64,000 nucleotides of DNA from Alphaproteobacteria bacterium (GCA_028284045.1 JANQSN010000059.1:1-64000), one strand, 5' to 3'; positions 32,491 to 45,725 are shown, counted from the stretch's first letter. The notes: generated by a model from the letters alone, not told the origin. Numbers and translations: made by a program.

Positions 32491-34545
32491 ATGGCGGCCA
32501 TGCTGACCGAACGGCAATCCGACGACCCGGCGACGGGCAGCGACCTGCGCGCGCGGGCCGAGGCGCTGGTGCCCGACCTCGCGGCGACAGGGTGGGATAT
32601 CGACGCCGAGGCGCTGTTGGCCCTGCTGGCCGGCGCGGCCGCGGCCCCGCCGGGCCGCGACGGCCGCGCCTGGTCGGCCTTGCTGCCGGCGGGGCTGGCC
32701 GACGCCACCGTCGATAATCTGGCGGCGCTGAAGGCCGCCCTTGCCGACCGGCCGCCGTCCAGCGAGCCGCGCGACCGCCTGATGGCGCTGCGAAGCCATT
32801 TGGCCGCGCTGACGCTCGACGGCGTCGTCGTGCCGCATGGCGGGTCCTATCCGGGCGAAGATGTTCCGGCAGCGGAACAGCGCCTCGCCTGGCTGACCGG
32901 CTTCACCGGATCGGCGGGGCTCGCCGTGGTGCTCAGCGACCGCGCGGCGCTGTTCGTCGACGGGCGCTACACGGTCCAGGCCGCCGCCCAAGTGGACGCC
33001 GATCGCTTCGCCCTCAAGCATCTGTTGGACGATCCGGCGGACGCCTGGGCCGCCGGCAAGATGGCGCCGGGCAGCCGCCTCGGCTTCGATCCGCGCCTGC
33101 ACAGCGTGCAATGGATGGAGCGCACCCGCCGCACGCTGGAGGAAGCCGGCCACCACCTGATACCGCTCGACCGCAACCCGGTGGACGCCGTCTGGCACGA
33201 CCGGCCGGCAATGCCGCTGTCGGTGCTGCGCCCGCACCCGATGGCGCTGGCCGGCCGGTCGAGCGCCGACAAGCGCACCCAGATCGCCGAGGCGATGATC
33301 CGCGACGGCGTCGACGCAACCGTGCTGACCGCGCCCGACAGCATCGCCTGGCTGCTGAATGTCCGCGCCGGGGATGCCGCCCATACGCCGATCGCCTTCG
33401 CCTCGGCGATCCTCGATACCGACGGGCATGTCACCCTGTTCGTCGACCGGCGCAAGCTCACCCCCGCCGTCATCGCCCATCTCGGCAACGCGGTGACCGT
33501 GGCGGCGGAGGACGCGTTGGGACCCACTCTGGACCGGCTGGGCCAGGATGAACGCCGCCTCCAGGCCGACCCGGACACCGCCAGCGCCTGGGTGTTCGAG
33601 CGGCTGCACCGCGCCGGCGCACCGGTCAAGCGCGCCCCCGACCCGTGCCAGCGCCCGAAGGCCTGCAAGACGGAAGCCGAACTGGCCGGAGCGCGCCGCG
33701 CCCATCTGACCGATGCGGTGGCGGTCGTGCGCTTCCTCGCCTGGCTCGACCGCACCGCACCGTCGGGGACGTTGAGCGAGCGGGCCGCCGCGGCGGCGCT
33801 GGAGCGACTGCGCCGCGACGACGGCGGCTATGCCGGCCCCAGCTTCGAGACCATCGCCGGCAGCGGACCGAACGGCGCCATCGTGCACTATCGCGTGACG
33901 GCGGACACCGACCGGCTGCTGGCGCCGGGCGACCTGTTCCTGGTCGACAGCGGCGGCCAATACGGCGAGGGCACCACCGACATCACCCGCACCATCGCCA
34001 TCGGCCCGCCGCCGGCGGAGGCGCGGCACCGCGCGACCCTGGTGCTAAAGGGTCATATCGCTGTCGCAACAATCCGCTTTCCAAAAGGCACGACGGGCGC
34101 GCAGATCGACCCGCTGGCGCGGCAGTTCCTGTGGGGCGCCAGGCTCGACTACGACCACGGCACGGGGCACGGCGTCGGCAGTGTGCTGTGCGTGCATGAA
34201 GGACCGGCCCGCATTGCCAAGCGGGCAAGCCACGTGCCGCTGGAGCCGGGCATGATCCTGTCCAACGAGCCCGGCTACTACGCCGTCGGGCGCTACGGCA
34301 TCCGCATCGAGAACCTGGTGGCGGTGACGGCGCTGCCGGCGGAGGACGGCGATCCGCCCTTCTACGGATTCGAGACCCTGACCTTCGCACCGATCGACCG
34401 GCGGCTGATCTCCCCGGACCTGCTGACCGCGGAAGAGCGGGCCTGGCTCGACGCCTACCACGCCGATGTCGCCGCGCGCATCGGCCCGCGCCTGGCCGAT
34501 CCGGCGGACCGCGCCTGGCTCGACGCCGCGACCCAGCCGCTATAG
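32491..34545 (+). CDS. Xaa-Pro aminopeptidase (aminopeptidase P, M24B) with N-terminal extension
   Basis: Cleaves the bond before a penultimate proline. From the ATG at 32491 (a second at 32500) it has 684 residues. Creatinase-like domains begin only at about residue 90 (RDRLMALRSHLAALTLDGVV). The catalytic M24 domain has all metal ligands: DSGGQYGEGTTDITRT, DYDHGTGHGVGSVLCVHEGP, LSNEPGYYAVGRYGIRIENL. The preceding roughly 85 residues (GWDIDAEALLALLAGAAAAP and so on) are not part of the usual family. The frame is open to 32332 but with no good start. It ends 6 bp inside the convergent acetyltransferase gene. Confidence 0.9.
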   Translation: MAAMLTERQSDDPATGSDLRARAEALVPDLAATGWDIDAEALLALLAGAAAAPPGRDGRAWSALLPAGLADATVDNLAALKAALADRPPSSEPRDRLMALRSHLAALTLDGVVVPHGGSYPGEDVPAAEQRLAWLTGFTGSAGLAVVLSDRAALFVDGRYTVQAAAQVDADRFALKHLLDDPADAWAAGKMAPGSRLGFDPRLHSVQWMERTRRTLEEAGHHLIPLDRNPVDAVWHDRPAMPLSVLRPHPMALAGRSSADKRTQIAEAMIRDGVDATVLTAPDSIAWLLNVRAGDAAHTPIAFASAILDTDGHVTLFVDRRKLTPAVIAHLGNAVTVAAEDALGPTLDRLGQDERRLQADPDTASAWVFERLHRAGAPVKRAPDPCQRPKACKTEAELAGARRAHLTDAVAVVRFLAWLDRTAPSGTLSERAAAAALERLRRDDGGYAGPSFETIAGSGPNGAIVHYRVTADTDRLLAPGDLFLVDSGGQYGEGTTDITRTIAIGPPPAEARHRATLVLKGHIAVATIRFPKGTTGAQIDPLARQFLWGARLDYDHGTGHGVGSVLCVHEGPARIAKRASHVPLEPGMILSNEPGYYAVGRYGIRIENLVAVTALPAEDGDPPFYGFETLTFAPIDRRLISPDLLTAEERAWLDAYHADVAARIGPRLADPADRAWLDAATQPL

Positions 34546-35076
34546 CGCCTTGTACATGATGGTCGTGGAATCGAGCCTGTCGCCGAACGGATCACGGCAG
34601 TAGCCCGGGATGACGCCTACCACCTGGTAGCCCAGCGACCGGTAGAGCGGCTCGGCCGCGTCGCCGGTACGGGTGTCCAGCGTCAGCAGCCGGCGGCCCA
34701 GCGTGCCGGCGCGGGCCTCCAGCGCCGCCATCAGCGCCCGCGCGATACCGCGGCGCCGCCGGTCGGGATGCACCAGCACCTTGGAGACGTCAGCGCGGTG
34801 CGGCTGATTGGCCGGCGTGTCGATGGCGAGCTGGGCGGTCCCGACGATCCGGCCGTCCTGGCGGGCGACCAGCACCACCCGCCCGCCCGCACCGACACCG
34901 GGCAGCACCTTCAGGCGCCAGAAGGCTTCCGCCTCGTCGCGGGTGAACGGCAGCACGAAGCCGATGCTGGCCCCGTCCTGCACGCAGTCGTAGAGCAGGC
35001 CGCCGAGCGTCCCCAAATGCGCGGCCATCGCCTCCGCATCGAGCGCCGCGATCGTCGTCCGGGTGTCCGTCGCCAT
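34540..35076 (-). CDS. GNAT family acetyltransferase
   Basis: 178 residues. Acetyl-CoA binding is shown by VSKVLVHPDRRRRGIARALM in the second half, followed by LLTLDTRTGDAAEPLYRSLG and YQVVGVIPGY. It resembles small-molecule or antibiotic-type N-acetyltransferases; the acceptor is unknown. It lies 6 bp downstream of the XRE-cupin regulator gene and is probably controlled by it. The C-terminal codons overlap the convergent peptidase gene. Confidence 0.88.
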   Translation of the reverse strand: MATDTRTTIAALDAEAMAAHLGTLGGLLYDCVQDGASIGFVLPFTRDEAEAFWRLKVLPGVGAGGRVVLVARQDGRIVGTAQLAIDTPANQPHRADVSKVLVHPDRRRRGIARALMAALEARAGTLGRRLLTLDTRTGDAAEPLYRSLGYQVVGVIPGYCRDPFGDRLDSTTIMYKAL

Positions 35077-35082
35077 GGCCGG

Positions 35083-35655
35083 TCACACCATGAACAGGAG
35101 ATATCGGGCATCTGCATCGTCCGGCGTGGCGAAGACGCTGGCCCCGAAGAGCTGGTAGCGCAGGCAGTCGCCGGGGCGCAGGTCGTGCGCCTGCCCGTCG
35201 AGGCGGACCGTCAACCGCCCCTCCAGCAAGACGAGGTGGTGTTCCAGACCGGGCCGCGGCGGGCGGTCATAGGCGATCCGCGCGCCGGCCGGTAGCCGGC
35301 AGGCCAGCGCCTCGCCGGCCAAACCGCCCGCCGGCGGCGACACCGCGCGGCGCTCGAAACCCGTCTCCGGATCGGTCCACACCGGCTGCCCATCGCGGCG
35401 GACCACCGGCGCGAACCCGTCCTCCACCATATGCATCAGCCGCGACAGCGTCAGGCCGAAGGCGGCACACAACCGCCCCAGCACGCTGGCCGTCGGGCTG
35501 ACCGCGCCCGCCTCCAACCGCGACAGCGTCGCCCGACTGACCCCGCTGCGCCCCGCCAACGCATCCAGCGACCAGCCACGCTCGCGCCGCAGGTCCTTCA
35601 AACGTTCGGCAATCCGCCGGTCGACGGACAGATCTTCTGTGAGCGCACTTCCCAT
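35083..35655 (-). CDS. XRE-family regulator with cupin domain
   Basis: 190 residues. Helix-turn-helix at about 14-70 (LKDLRRERGWSLDALAGRSG, VSRATLSRLEAGAVSPTASV), then a C-terminal cupin beta-barrel (GLEHHLVLLEGRLTVRLDGQ, LRPGDCLRY) that should bind a small effector. Likely regulates itself and the acetyltransferase gene 6 bp downstream. The start ATG at 35653-35655 has no Shine-Dalgarno sequence; a promoter sits directly against it, so translation of a leaderless mRNA is probable. Confidence 0.9.
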   Translation of the reverse strand: MGSALTEDLSVDRRIAERLKDLRRERGWSLDALAGRSGVSRATLSRLEAGAVSPTASVLGRLCAAFGLTLSRLMHMVEDGFAPVVRRDGQPVWTDPETGFERRAVSPPAGGLAGEALACRLPAGARIAYDRPPRPGLEHHLVLLEGRLTVRLDGQAHDLRPGDCLRYQLFGASVFATPDDADARYLLFMV

Positions 35656-35691
35656 ATATGAGATGATCGCTCATATACGGCCGGCAATCAA
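35655..35691 (-). promoter_or_regulatory. Promoter and palindromic operator of the XRE-cupin gene
   Basis: On the minus strand: TTGATT (35686-35691), 17-bp spacer, GATCAT (35663-35668), then 7 nt and the ATG. The palindrome TATATGAG (35670-35677) with CTCATATA (35655-35662) spans the -10 element, so the protein can shut off its own promoter. Spacing predicts transcription starting at or very near the ATG. Confidence 0.7.
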
Positions 35692-36011
35692 GCTGCTCGT
35701 CGCTATCCACCATCGCCAATGGGCATAGCAATCTGTGATTGTGCACAAGCGCTTTAGATCGGCGAAAAGCACTACTCCACACGAGAATTCTGTGATAGAT
35801 TGATAAAAAATCAAGATACAAACCAAAAGATCCAAATCACTTACATCCACGATGAAAATGAAAAATAGACCACAGTTAACTGAGGTTCGTCGTTCGGAAA
35901 TCCATAGAAACTGCAAGATCGGAATCGATGCTGATCGTTTAGACCATATTCTGTTCTGGAATTCAATCGAATTTGTTTGATGAATATAGGTGATGAAGTT
36001 GGAGATTTAAT
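35692..36011. other. AT-rich non-coding stretch
   Basis: About 320 bp with markedly lower GC than the neighbours and no credible gene on either strand. It holds the region upstream of the TTG-start gene at 36012. GGAGATTTAATT just before that start is the only site I can assign. Confidence 0.6.
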
Positions 36012-36527
36012 TTGATAGATACACAAAAATTCTACAATCTTGCGGTTGGAACTCTTGCTCTCGCATCAATAGTTCCCGTGTTTTGGGCTTTCCATGAGTA
36101 TGTCTATACGCGAGATCTGGCGACACGAATGAACACATCTCATCGCATCGAGACAATTCAATTAACGGAAAACACCATATGGGTAAGGGTTGATTCTTTT
36201 TTCGAGAATGTCGGGAATACTAAAATTGAGATAAGCCGACTTCTCGTCACCATTCAGCAAATTAAACCCTTAGAATCGCAAATCGAAGCAGATCTGATGA
36301 ACAATCCTCAAATATTCGAAAATCATAATATCATACTTTGGCCAACGATTGCCGAACGCTGGATAGAAGTAGATTTTATACTCGAACCTGGGGAAGAAGA
36401 TTTTTCTCCTGCTGAGTTCATTCTACCAAGCTCATTGTCGGCAATAAAAATATATACCTTTGTTCCTTCAGGTTCCGATGAATCCGATCACGGCTGGCCC
36501 GCAGCCACCATCATCGAACTGAATTAG
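36012..36527 (+). CDS. Membrane-anchored orphan protein in AT-rich DNA
   Basis: 171 residues from a TTG start; GGAG lies 8 bp upstream. An N-terminal hydrophobic helix (LAVGTLALASIVPVFWAFHE) would anchor it in the inner membrane. The rest is a soluble beta-rich domain (TENTIWVRVDSFFENVGNTK, ERWIEVDFILEPGEEDFSPA). No family recognised; the FENVGNTKIEISRL stretch resembles immunoglobulin-like periplasmic domains only loosely. Codon use is AT-rich and unlike the flanking genes, which suggests transfer. The lipoprotein gene starts 20 bp downstream and may share its transcript. Confidence 0.65.
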   Translation: MIDTQKFYNLAVGTLALASIVPVFWAFHEYVYTRDLATRMNTSHRIETIQLTENTIWVRVDSFFENVGNTKIEISRLLVTIQQIKPLESQIEADLMNNPQIFENHNIILWPTIAERWIEVDFILEPGEEDFSPAEFILPSSLSAIKIYTFVPSGSDESDHGWPAATIIELN

Positions 36528-36547
36528 AAGCAGGCGAGGCGAGCCCA

Positions 36548-37417
36548 GTGACTTCACCCCGGAAGCTCTCGAAGATCGCAGGCACTAGCTTGTTATTGGT
36601 TCTATTGTGCGCCTGCGCACGACCAGACCAGCCCTTGGTTCGGGACACATTGGTCCGGATTGGATACGAAAATCTCGCTCAGAACCCTCCAGAGCCTCGT
36701 GGACCTCGAATCAACCCCTGGAGCGGCGGGGTAGACGGCGGCGACCGAAACCTTGGCGGCGAACCCATTCGATCGGCGCCGTGGGGGTCGCGTACTGGCA
36801 GGGCCGGCGGATCGTACAATGATCCGCTGAACCAGGAACTGGCCAGCCGCAACGCGCGTTTCGCCGGCACGGTCGCCGAAGGTGCAATCATCAGCGCGCT
36901 CGGCGGGGCGATGCTCGGCGCGCTGATCGGCGGGGACGCGGAGTCGGCGGCGATCGGCGCGGGCGTCGGGGGGCTGGCCGGCGGTGCGACGGGTTTCTTC
37001 GTCGCCGCCTCCAACAACCAGAACTACGCGACGCATGAGGAGGCGCTGAACGGCCAGATCGAGCAGGCGCGTGCCCTGGTCGCCGAATATCAGCACGACA
37101 TCGACGTCACCCGCCAGCTCGTCAACGCCAAGCGCCAGCGCATCGAGACCTCGCGCCCCCAGCTTACCGCCGGCCAGATCACGGCGGAGCAGTACCGCAT
37201 CCTGATCGGCGACGTCGAAGGTTCGGTTCGGTTGATCCGCCAGAACATCGAGGCAAACCAGCGGAACATGAGGTTGATCGAGGAAGAGATCGCCTGGTTC
37301 CGCCAAGAAGGTTCCGATACCGCCGGTCTCGACGCCGAACTGCAGCGCTATCGCAGCCTGCGCGATCAGCAGCTCGCGCTGCTTCGGGAATTGACCGCGG
37401 CCCAGGCGACCGGCTAA
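36548..37417 (+). CDS. Lipoprotein with glycine zipper and C-terminal coiled coil
   Basis: 289 residues from a GTG. The lipobox LCAC follows a hydrophobic run (GTSLLLVLLCAC), so lipidation at Cys23 is likely. A disordered Pro/Gly stretch precedes a glycine-zipper segment (ISALGGAMLGALIGGDAESA, GAGVGGLAGGATGFF) that can insert in or span a membrane. Residues 155-285 form a helical, heptad-rich region (EQARALVAEYQHDIDVTRQL, LIRQNIEANQRNMRLIEEEI). It looks like an envelope-spanning or pore-associated lipoprotein; the function is unknown. GC rises from AT-rich to the genome norm along its first 150 bp. Confidence 0.8.
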   Translation: MTSPRKLSKIAGTSLLLVLLCACARPDQPLVRDTLVRIGYENLAQNPPEPRGPRINPWSGGVDGGDRNLGGEPIRSAPWGSRTGRAGGSYNDPLNQELASRNARFAGTVAEGAIISALGGAMLGALIGGDAESAAIGAGVGGLAGGATGFFVAASNNQNYATHEEALNGQIEQARALVAEYQHDIDVTRQLVNAKRQRIETSRPQLTAGQITAEQYRILIGDVEGSVRLIRQNIEANQRNMRLIEEEIAWFRQEGSDTAGLDAELQRYRSLRDQQLALLRELTAAQATG

Positions 37418-37474
37418 TCGGCACGAGAGGTTCTGCCAAACCCTCTGCCAACCAGGCGACGTCCCGCGGCCGGC

Positions 37475-41311
<3,837 letters not shown>

Positions 41312-41376
41312 TCAGCCGCGGCTCCCGCCGCCGGCCCCCGTCGGCCGGCGAAGGGCCGCGCCGGTCCGCCGGCCGG

Positions 41377-42198
41377 TCAGAACAGGCTCTCGAAGAAGCC
41401 TTCCTCGGCCTCCGGCGTGCGGACGCTGTCGTCGACCAGCAGGGCGTAGCTGTCGATGTACCAGTCGCTGCCCGGGAAGTTGTGGCCGAGCACCGCGGCG
41501 GAGGCCCGCGCTTCTTCCACCAGGCCCAGCGTCAGATAGGCTTCCGTCAGGCGGTGCAGCGCTTCAGGCGTGTGGGTGGTGGTCTCGTAGTTGTCGACCA
41601 CCTGGCGGAAGCGGTTGATCGCCGCGTTGTAGTGGCCCTGTTCCAGGTACCAGCGGCCGATATCCATCTCCTTGCCGGCGAGTTGGTCGAAGGTCAGGTC
41701 CAGCTTGAGCTGCGAATCGCGGGCATAGACGGTGTCGGGGAAGCGGTTCACCACCTCTTGCAACGCGCCCTGCGCCAGAACGGTCATCCGCTGGTCGCGC
41801 TCCACGTCGGAGATCCGCTCGTAATAGGACAGCGCGCGGAGATAGTAGGCGTAGGAGATGTTCTCGCTGCCGGGATGCAGCTCGATGAACCGGTCGAGGG
41901 CGACCACGGCCTCGTCGTATTCCAACGCCTCGTAATGGCTGTACGCGGCCATGAGCTGGGCGCGGGTCGCCCATTCGGAATAGGGGTGCTGGCGTTCGAC
42001 TTCGTTGAAGAGCTGGGCGGCCTCTTGCTCGTCGCCGGCCTCAAGCTGGCTCAAGCCCAGATCGTAGAGGCTTTCCGGCGGCTGTTCGCTGAAGACGACC
42101 TCTTCCTCGCCGCAGGCGCCCAGCACCAACAGCGCCGTCACCGCCCCTGCGGCGGCCGGCCAGCGCCGCCGCCGGCCCGATCGCGCCGATATCGTCAT
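41377..42198 (-). CDS. bamD: Outer-membrane assembly lipoprotein BamD
   Basis: Part of the BAM complex that inserts beta-barrel proteins. 273 residues. Lipobox LGAC with Cys29 after TALLVLGAC; then five TPR-like repeats beginning PPESLYDLGLSQLEAGDEQE and AAQLFNEVERQHPYSEWATR, the typical BamD/ComL pattern. Its place between lpxC and recN is conserved in alphaproteobacteria. It lies 168 bp downstream of lpxC. Confidence 0.96.
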   Translation of the reverse strand: MTISARSGRRRRWPAAAGAVTALLVLGACGEEEVVFSEQPPESLYDLGLSQLEAGDEQEAAQLFNEVERQHPYSEWATRAQLMAAYSHYEALEYDEAVVALDRFIELHPGSENISYAYYLRALSYYERISDVERDQRMTVLAQGALQEVVNRFPDTVYARDSQLKLDLTFDQLAGKEMDIGRWYLEQGHYNAAINRFRQVVDNYETTTHTPEALHRLTEAYLTLGLVEEARASAAVLGHNFPGSDWYIDSYALLVDDSVRTPEAEEGFFESLF

Positions 42199-42366
42199 GG
42201 ACCCGTCCCGACCCGATATTGGTCGGCGCCGCCGCGCCCGGTCGGCCGGCGGACGCCCGAATTCGGGCCCGTTATACCATGGCCGGTCGGCCGCCTGCCA
42301 AGGGGTATGCCGAAGGTGTGATGGGGCGGAGCCGGAGCGCCGCGACCGGTCGTCCTGGCCCGGCGG

Positions 42367-43314
42367 TCAGGCCGGGGCGGCGGCGACCTTCATCTGGCGG
42401 GCGCCGCGGCCGCCGCCCTCGCCGTCGGGCGTGGCCGGGTCGGCCGTTGTGCCGAGATCGGCCAGCAGCGCCGTGACCAGCCGGTGGTTCATCGCATGGC
42501 CGGACCGGTGGCCGACGAAGCGGCCGATGATCGGTGCGCCGGCGAGATAGAGGTCGCCGACGGCGTCGAGGATCTTGTGACGCACGAACTCGTCCTCGTA
42601 GCGCAGACCCTCCGGGTTCAGCACCCGGTCATCGCCGACCACGATGGCGTTGTCCAGCGAGCCGCCCCGCGCCAGGCCCATGCTGCGCAGCCGCTCGACG
42701 TCCTTCAGGAACCCGAAGGTCCGCGCCTCCGCCAACTCGTGCTTGAAGCCGCCGGGTACCAGGGTGAAGTCGCGGGACTGCCGCGCGATCACCGGGCTGT
42801 CGAAGTCGATGACGACGGAGAAGACCGAGCCCTCCGCCGGCTCCAGCCGCGCCATGGCGTCGCCGTCGCGCACTTCGACCGGGCGCACGACGCGAATCGG
42901 CCGGCGCGGTGCGGCCTGAACGGCCACCCCGGCGCTCTCGATCAGAAAGACGAAGGCGGCCGAACTGCCGTCCATGATCGGCACTTCCGGACCGTCGAGT
43001 TCGATCAGCGCGTTGTCGATGCCCAGCCCGCGCAGCGCCGCCATCAGATGCTCCACCGTGCCGACCGAGGTGCCGGCGTGGTTGGCGATCGCGGTGCACA
43101 GGGTGGTGTCGACGACCTGACGCCAGGTCGCCGGGATATCGGCGATCTCGGGCGCCACGTCGACGCGACGGAACAGGATACCGCTGTCGGCCGGGGCCGG
43201 GCACAGCCGCATGCGGATTCGCGCGCCGCTGTGCAGCCCGACACCGGTACAGTGAATCGGCGCGTCCAGCGTTGCCTGCTGCGCCCCGTCCTGATCCAGC
43301 AGCTTGATGGCCAC
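42367..43314 (-). CDS. lpxC: UDP-3-O-acyl-N-acetylglucosamine deacetylase LpxC
   Basis: First committed step of lipid A synthesis. 315 residues from the GTG at 43312-43314, preceded by AGGGGACACGAC. I chose this over upstream codons because the family begins with a short strand and TGVGLHSG. Zinc ligands: His in VGTVEHLMAALRGLGIDNAL, and RHKILDAVGDLYLAG with the Asp; catalytic GHRSGHAMNHRLVTAL. The C-terminal tail is Gly/Ala-rich. Gap of 383 bp to ftsZ, so it may have its own promoter. Confidence 0.97.
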   Translation of the reverse strand: MAIKLLDQDGAQQATLDAPIHCTGVGLHSGARIRMRLCPAPADSGILFRRVDVAPEIADIPATWRQVVDTTLCTAIANHAGTSVGTVEHLMAALRGLGIDNALIELDGPEVPIMDGSSAAFVFLIESAGVAVQAAPRRPIRVVRPVEVRDGDAMARLEPAEGSVFSVVIDFDSPVIARQSRDFTLVPGGFKHELAEARTFGFLKDVERLRSMGLARGGSLDNAIVVGDDRVLNPEGLRYEDEFVRHKILDAVGDLYLAGAPIIGRFVGHRSGHAMNHRLVTALLADLGTTADPATPDGEGGGRGARQMKVAAAPA

Positions 43315-43697
43315 GTCGTGTCCCCTGCTCCACGGTGCGGGACCGCCACGCGCCGTCCCTGAAGATCCCCTAGGCCCGGTCGCCCGGCGTACCGCCCCTA
43401 TACTCAAAGACGGGCGACGCCGCGCGTCCGATTACTTACCTGTCTACCGGTATTCTCCGACCGGCTCCGCCCTTAACCAAAAATCAACCCGACTCACTTG
43501 CAATCGAACGCAACACAGTCTGGCGTCTATGGCCGGTGGAGATTGGATCGGAACTCGCAAGTGGACCCGTAACCCTTTGGCGTCGTGGTAACAACAGGGG
43601 CGCAGCCGAACAAATCACTCTTTGTTAACGATTGTAACCAGTCGGGGGCGATCCGCCGGCCGGTCGACCGCGACCGGCCGGCGGCGGGCATCCCCCG
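43315..43697. other. 383-bp spacer between ftsZ and lpxC
   Basis: No gene seen. It contains a strong hairpin right after ftsZ (43653-43684) and, nearer lpxC, a moderately AT-rich stretch (about 43400-43500) where the lpxC promoter must lie. This is the largest gap inside the division/envelope cluster. Confidence 0.7.
43653..43684 (-). terminator. Terminator-like hairpin after ftsZ
   Basis: CCGCCGGCCGGTCG (43653-43666) and CGACCGGCCGGCGG (43671-43684) form a perfect 14-bp, all-GC-strong stem with a 4-nt loop, 13 bp past the ftsZ stop. No T-run follows, so termination may be incomplete or need Rho; it could also protect the ftsZ mRNA end. Confidence 0.55.
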
Positions 43698-45542
43698 TCA
43701 GTTGGCCTGCCGCCGCAGGAAGGCCGGGATCTCCAGATCATCGTCCTCGTGGCGCGGCAGCGGCGGCCGCGCGGCGATGTCCAGCCGCGGCTGCTGGACG
43801 GCCGGGGCCGGCGGGGCCGCTGGGCGCGCCGGCGCCGTGCCAGCCGCCGTGCCTGCGGCAGCCGGGCGGGCGGGCGCACCGCCCATCGCCGGCCGCGGCG
43901 CGGCCTCCATCTGGGCGGCGGGCGGGGCGGCGGTCATCGTCGGTGCGCCGGTGCGGCCCGCCTCGGCCGACCCATCCTCCTCGTCGCGCAGCAGGCCGGT
44001 CATCCGCCGGAAGATGCTGTTGGCCCGGCGCCGGTCGCCGCTCCGGGCCGCATTGTCGATCTCCGCCTCGGCGAAGGGATCGGCCATCGCGGCGCCGGGC
44101 TGGGCGACGGCCGGCTGCGCACGGGTCTCCACCGGCCGCGGCGGGATGAATCGCCCCTCCTGCCGCTCCGCCCGCGGCGGACCGCCGGCCGGTGCGGGAA
44201 CGGCCGCCGGCGGGGCCGGCATCGGCGCCGGTGCGGGAACCGGTTCCGGGGCCTGGACCGGGGCCGCAGCCACGGCCGCGGCGGGCATCGCCGGCGCCGC
44301 CGGACTCGGCGCCTCGACGGCCACCATGCCATAGGCCGGGCCGCCATTGGCCGCCAGGCGCGGCGCCTCACCCAATGCGGCGGTCTCTGCCAAGCCGGAC
44401 ACGGTCTCCACCGCAGGCTCCGCGCTGGCCGTCGTCGCGGCCGGCACGCCGCCGGGGTCGCCGCCCTCCGCCGCGAACGCCGTCGCGGCCGCCGGAGAGG
44501 CCGAGGGTGCACCGACCGAACGGCCGCCGACCACCGTCAGACCCGGCAGCGGGCCCGGACGCTGGCCCTCCGACAGCTCGCAATCGATGCCGGTGGCGAC
44601 CACGGAGACGCGCACGCGCCCTTCCAGGCTCTCGTCGAAGATCGCCCCGAAGATGATGTTGGCGTCGGGATCGACCTCGTCGCGGATCCGGTTGGCCGCC
44701 TCGTCGACCTCGTAGAGGGTCATGTCGAGCCCGCCGGTGATGTTGATCAGCACGCCGCGCGCGCCCTTCATCGACACGTCGTCGAGCAGCGGGTTGGAGA
44801 TCGCCGATTCCGCGGCCAGCACCGCACGGCGGTCGCCGTCGGACTCGCCGGTGCCCATCATCGCCTTGCCCATCTCCGCCATGATCGTGCGGATATCGGC
44901 GAAGTCGAGATTGATCAGGCCCGGCATGACCATCAGGTCGGTGACCCCGCGCACGCCGGAATGCAGCACGTCGTCGGCCATCTTGAAGGCGTCGGCGAAG
45001 GTCGTCTTCTCGTTGGCGATGCGGAACAGGTTCTGGTTGGGGATGATGATCAGCGTGTCGACATATTGCTGAAGCTCGGCCAGCCCCGTCTCGGCCAGCT
45101 TCATGCGCATCGCGCCCTCGAAGTGGAAGGGCTTGGTCACCACGCCGACGGTCAGGATGCCCTGCTCGCGGGCAGCCCGGGCGATCACCGGGGCCGCCCC
45201 CGTGCCGGTGCCGCCGCCCATGCCGGCGGTGATGAAGACCATGTGACTGCCTTCCAGGCCGGCCATGATCTCGTCCATCGCCTCTTCCGCGGCGGCGCGG
45301 CCGACATCGGGCCGCGACCCGGCGCCGAGGCCCTGGGTGATGTTGACGCCGAGTTGCAGCTTGCGGTCGGCCAGGCAGCCGTGCAGCGCCTGGGCGTCGG
45401 TGTTGCAGGCGATGAACTCCACGCCTTCGAGATTGGCGCGGATCATGTTGTTGACGGCATTGCCGCCGGCGCCACCGACGCCGATGACGGTGATGCGCGG
45501 CTTCAGATGGGTGTCGGTGGCCGGAATGGTGAGGTTAATCAT
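43698..45542 (-). CDS. ftsZ: Cell division GTPase FtsZ
   Basis: Forms the division ring. 614 residues, much longer than the usual 380-400. GTPase core at 1-320 with [14 protein letters not shown], the tubulin signature [20 protein letters not shown] and the T7 loop [10 protein letters not shown]. Residues 321-595 are a disordered Pro/Ala-rich linker. The C-terminal peptide [15 protein letters not shown], which binds FtsA and other partners, is intact. AGGAA lies upstream of the ATG; 183 bp separate it from ftsA. Confidence 0.98.
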   Translation of the reverse strand: MINLTIPATDTHLKPRITVIGVGGAGGNAVNNMIRANLEGVEFIACNTDAQALHGCLADRKLQLGVNITQGLGAGSRPDVGRAAAEEAMDEIMAGLEGSHMVFITAGMGGGTGTGAAPVIARAAREQGILTVGVVTKPFHFEGAMRMKLAETGLAELQQYVDTLIIIPNQNLFRIANEKTTFADAFKMADDVLHSGVRGVTDLMVMPGLINLDFADIRTIMAEMGKAMMGTGESDGDRRAVLAAESAISNPLLDDVSMKGARGVLINITGGLDMTLYEVDEAANRIRDEVDPDANIIFGAIFDESLEGRVRVSVVATGIDCELSEGQRPGPLPGLTVVGGRSVGAPSASPAAATAFAAEGGDPGGVPAATTASAEPAVETVSGLAETAALGEAPRLAANGGPAYGMVAVEAPSPAAPAMPAAAVAAAPVQAPEPVPAPAPMPAPPAAVPAPAGGPPRAERQEGRFIPPRPVETRAQPAVAQPGAAMADPFAEAEIDNAARSGDRRRANSIFRRMTGLLRDEEDGSAEAGRTGAPTMTAAPPAAQMEAAPRPAMGGAPARPAAAGTAAGTAPARPAAPPAPAVQQPRLDIAARPPLPRHEDDDLEIPAFLRRQAN

Positions 45543-45725
45543 GTCGTCGGTTCCTAATCGTCGGTGGCCTGACGGTCGGTGCCGGTCACGGGCGGGCGGT
45601 GGACGGGACCGGCCGGAATCGCACCGGACCGGGGACGAGGCGCCGCTTGACCCCGGCGGACGGGCCGGCCGGCGCGGGATGCAGCGCGCGGGCCGAGAAT
45701 CGGGTGATGGGGGCGGGAGAGCGGC

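Noticed and set aside
35671-35916. 81-codon minus-strand frame in the AT-rich spacer
   Set aside because: No ribosome site, overlaps the XRE-cupin promoter, composition of random AT-rich DNA.
43473-43487. TTAA-N7-TCAA as a CtrA site before lpxC
   Set aside because: One mismatch to TTAA-N7-TTAA and no supporting second site; too weak to list.
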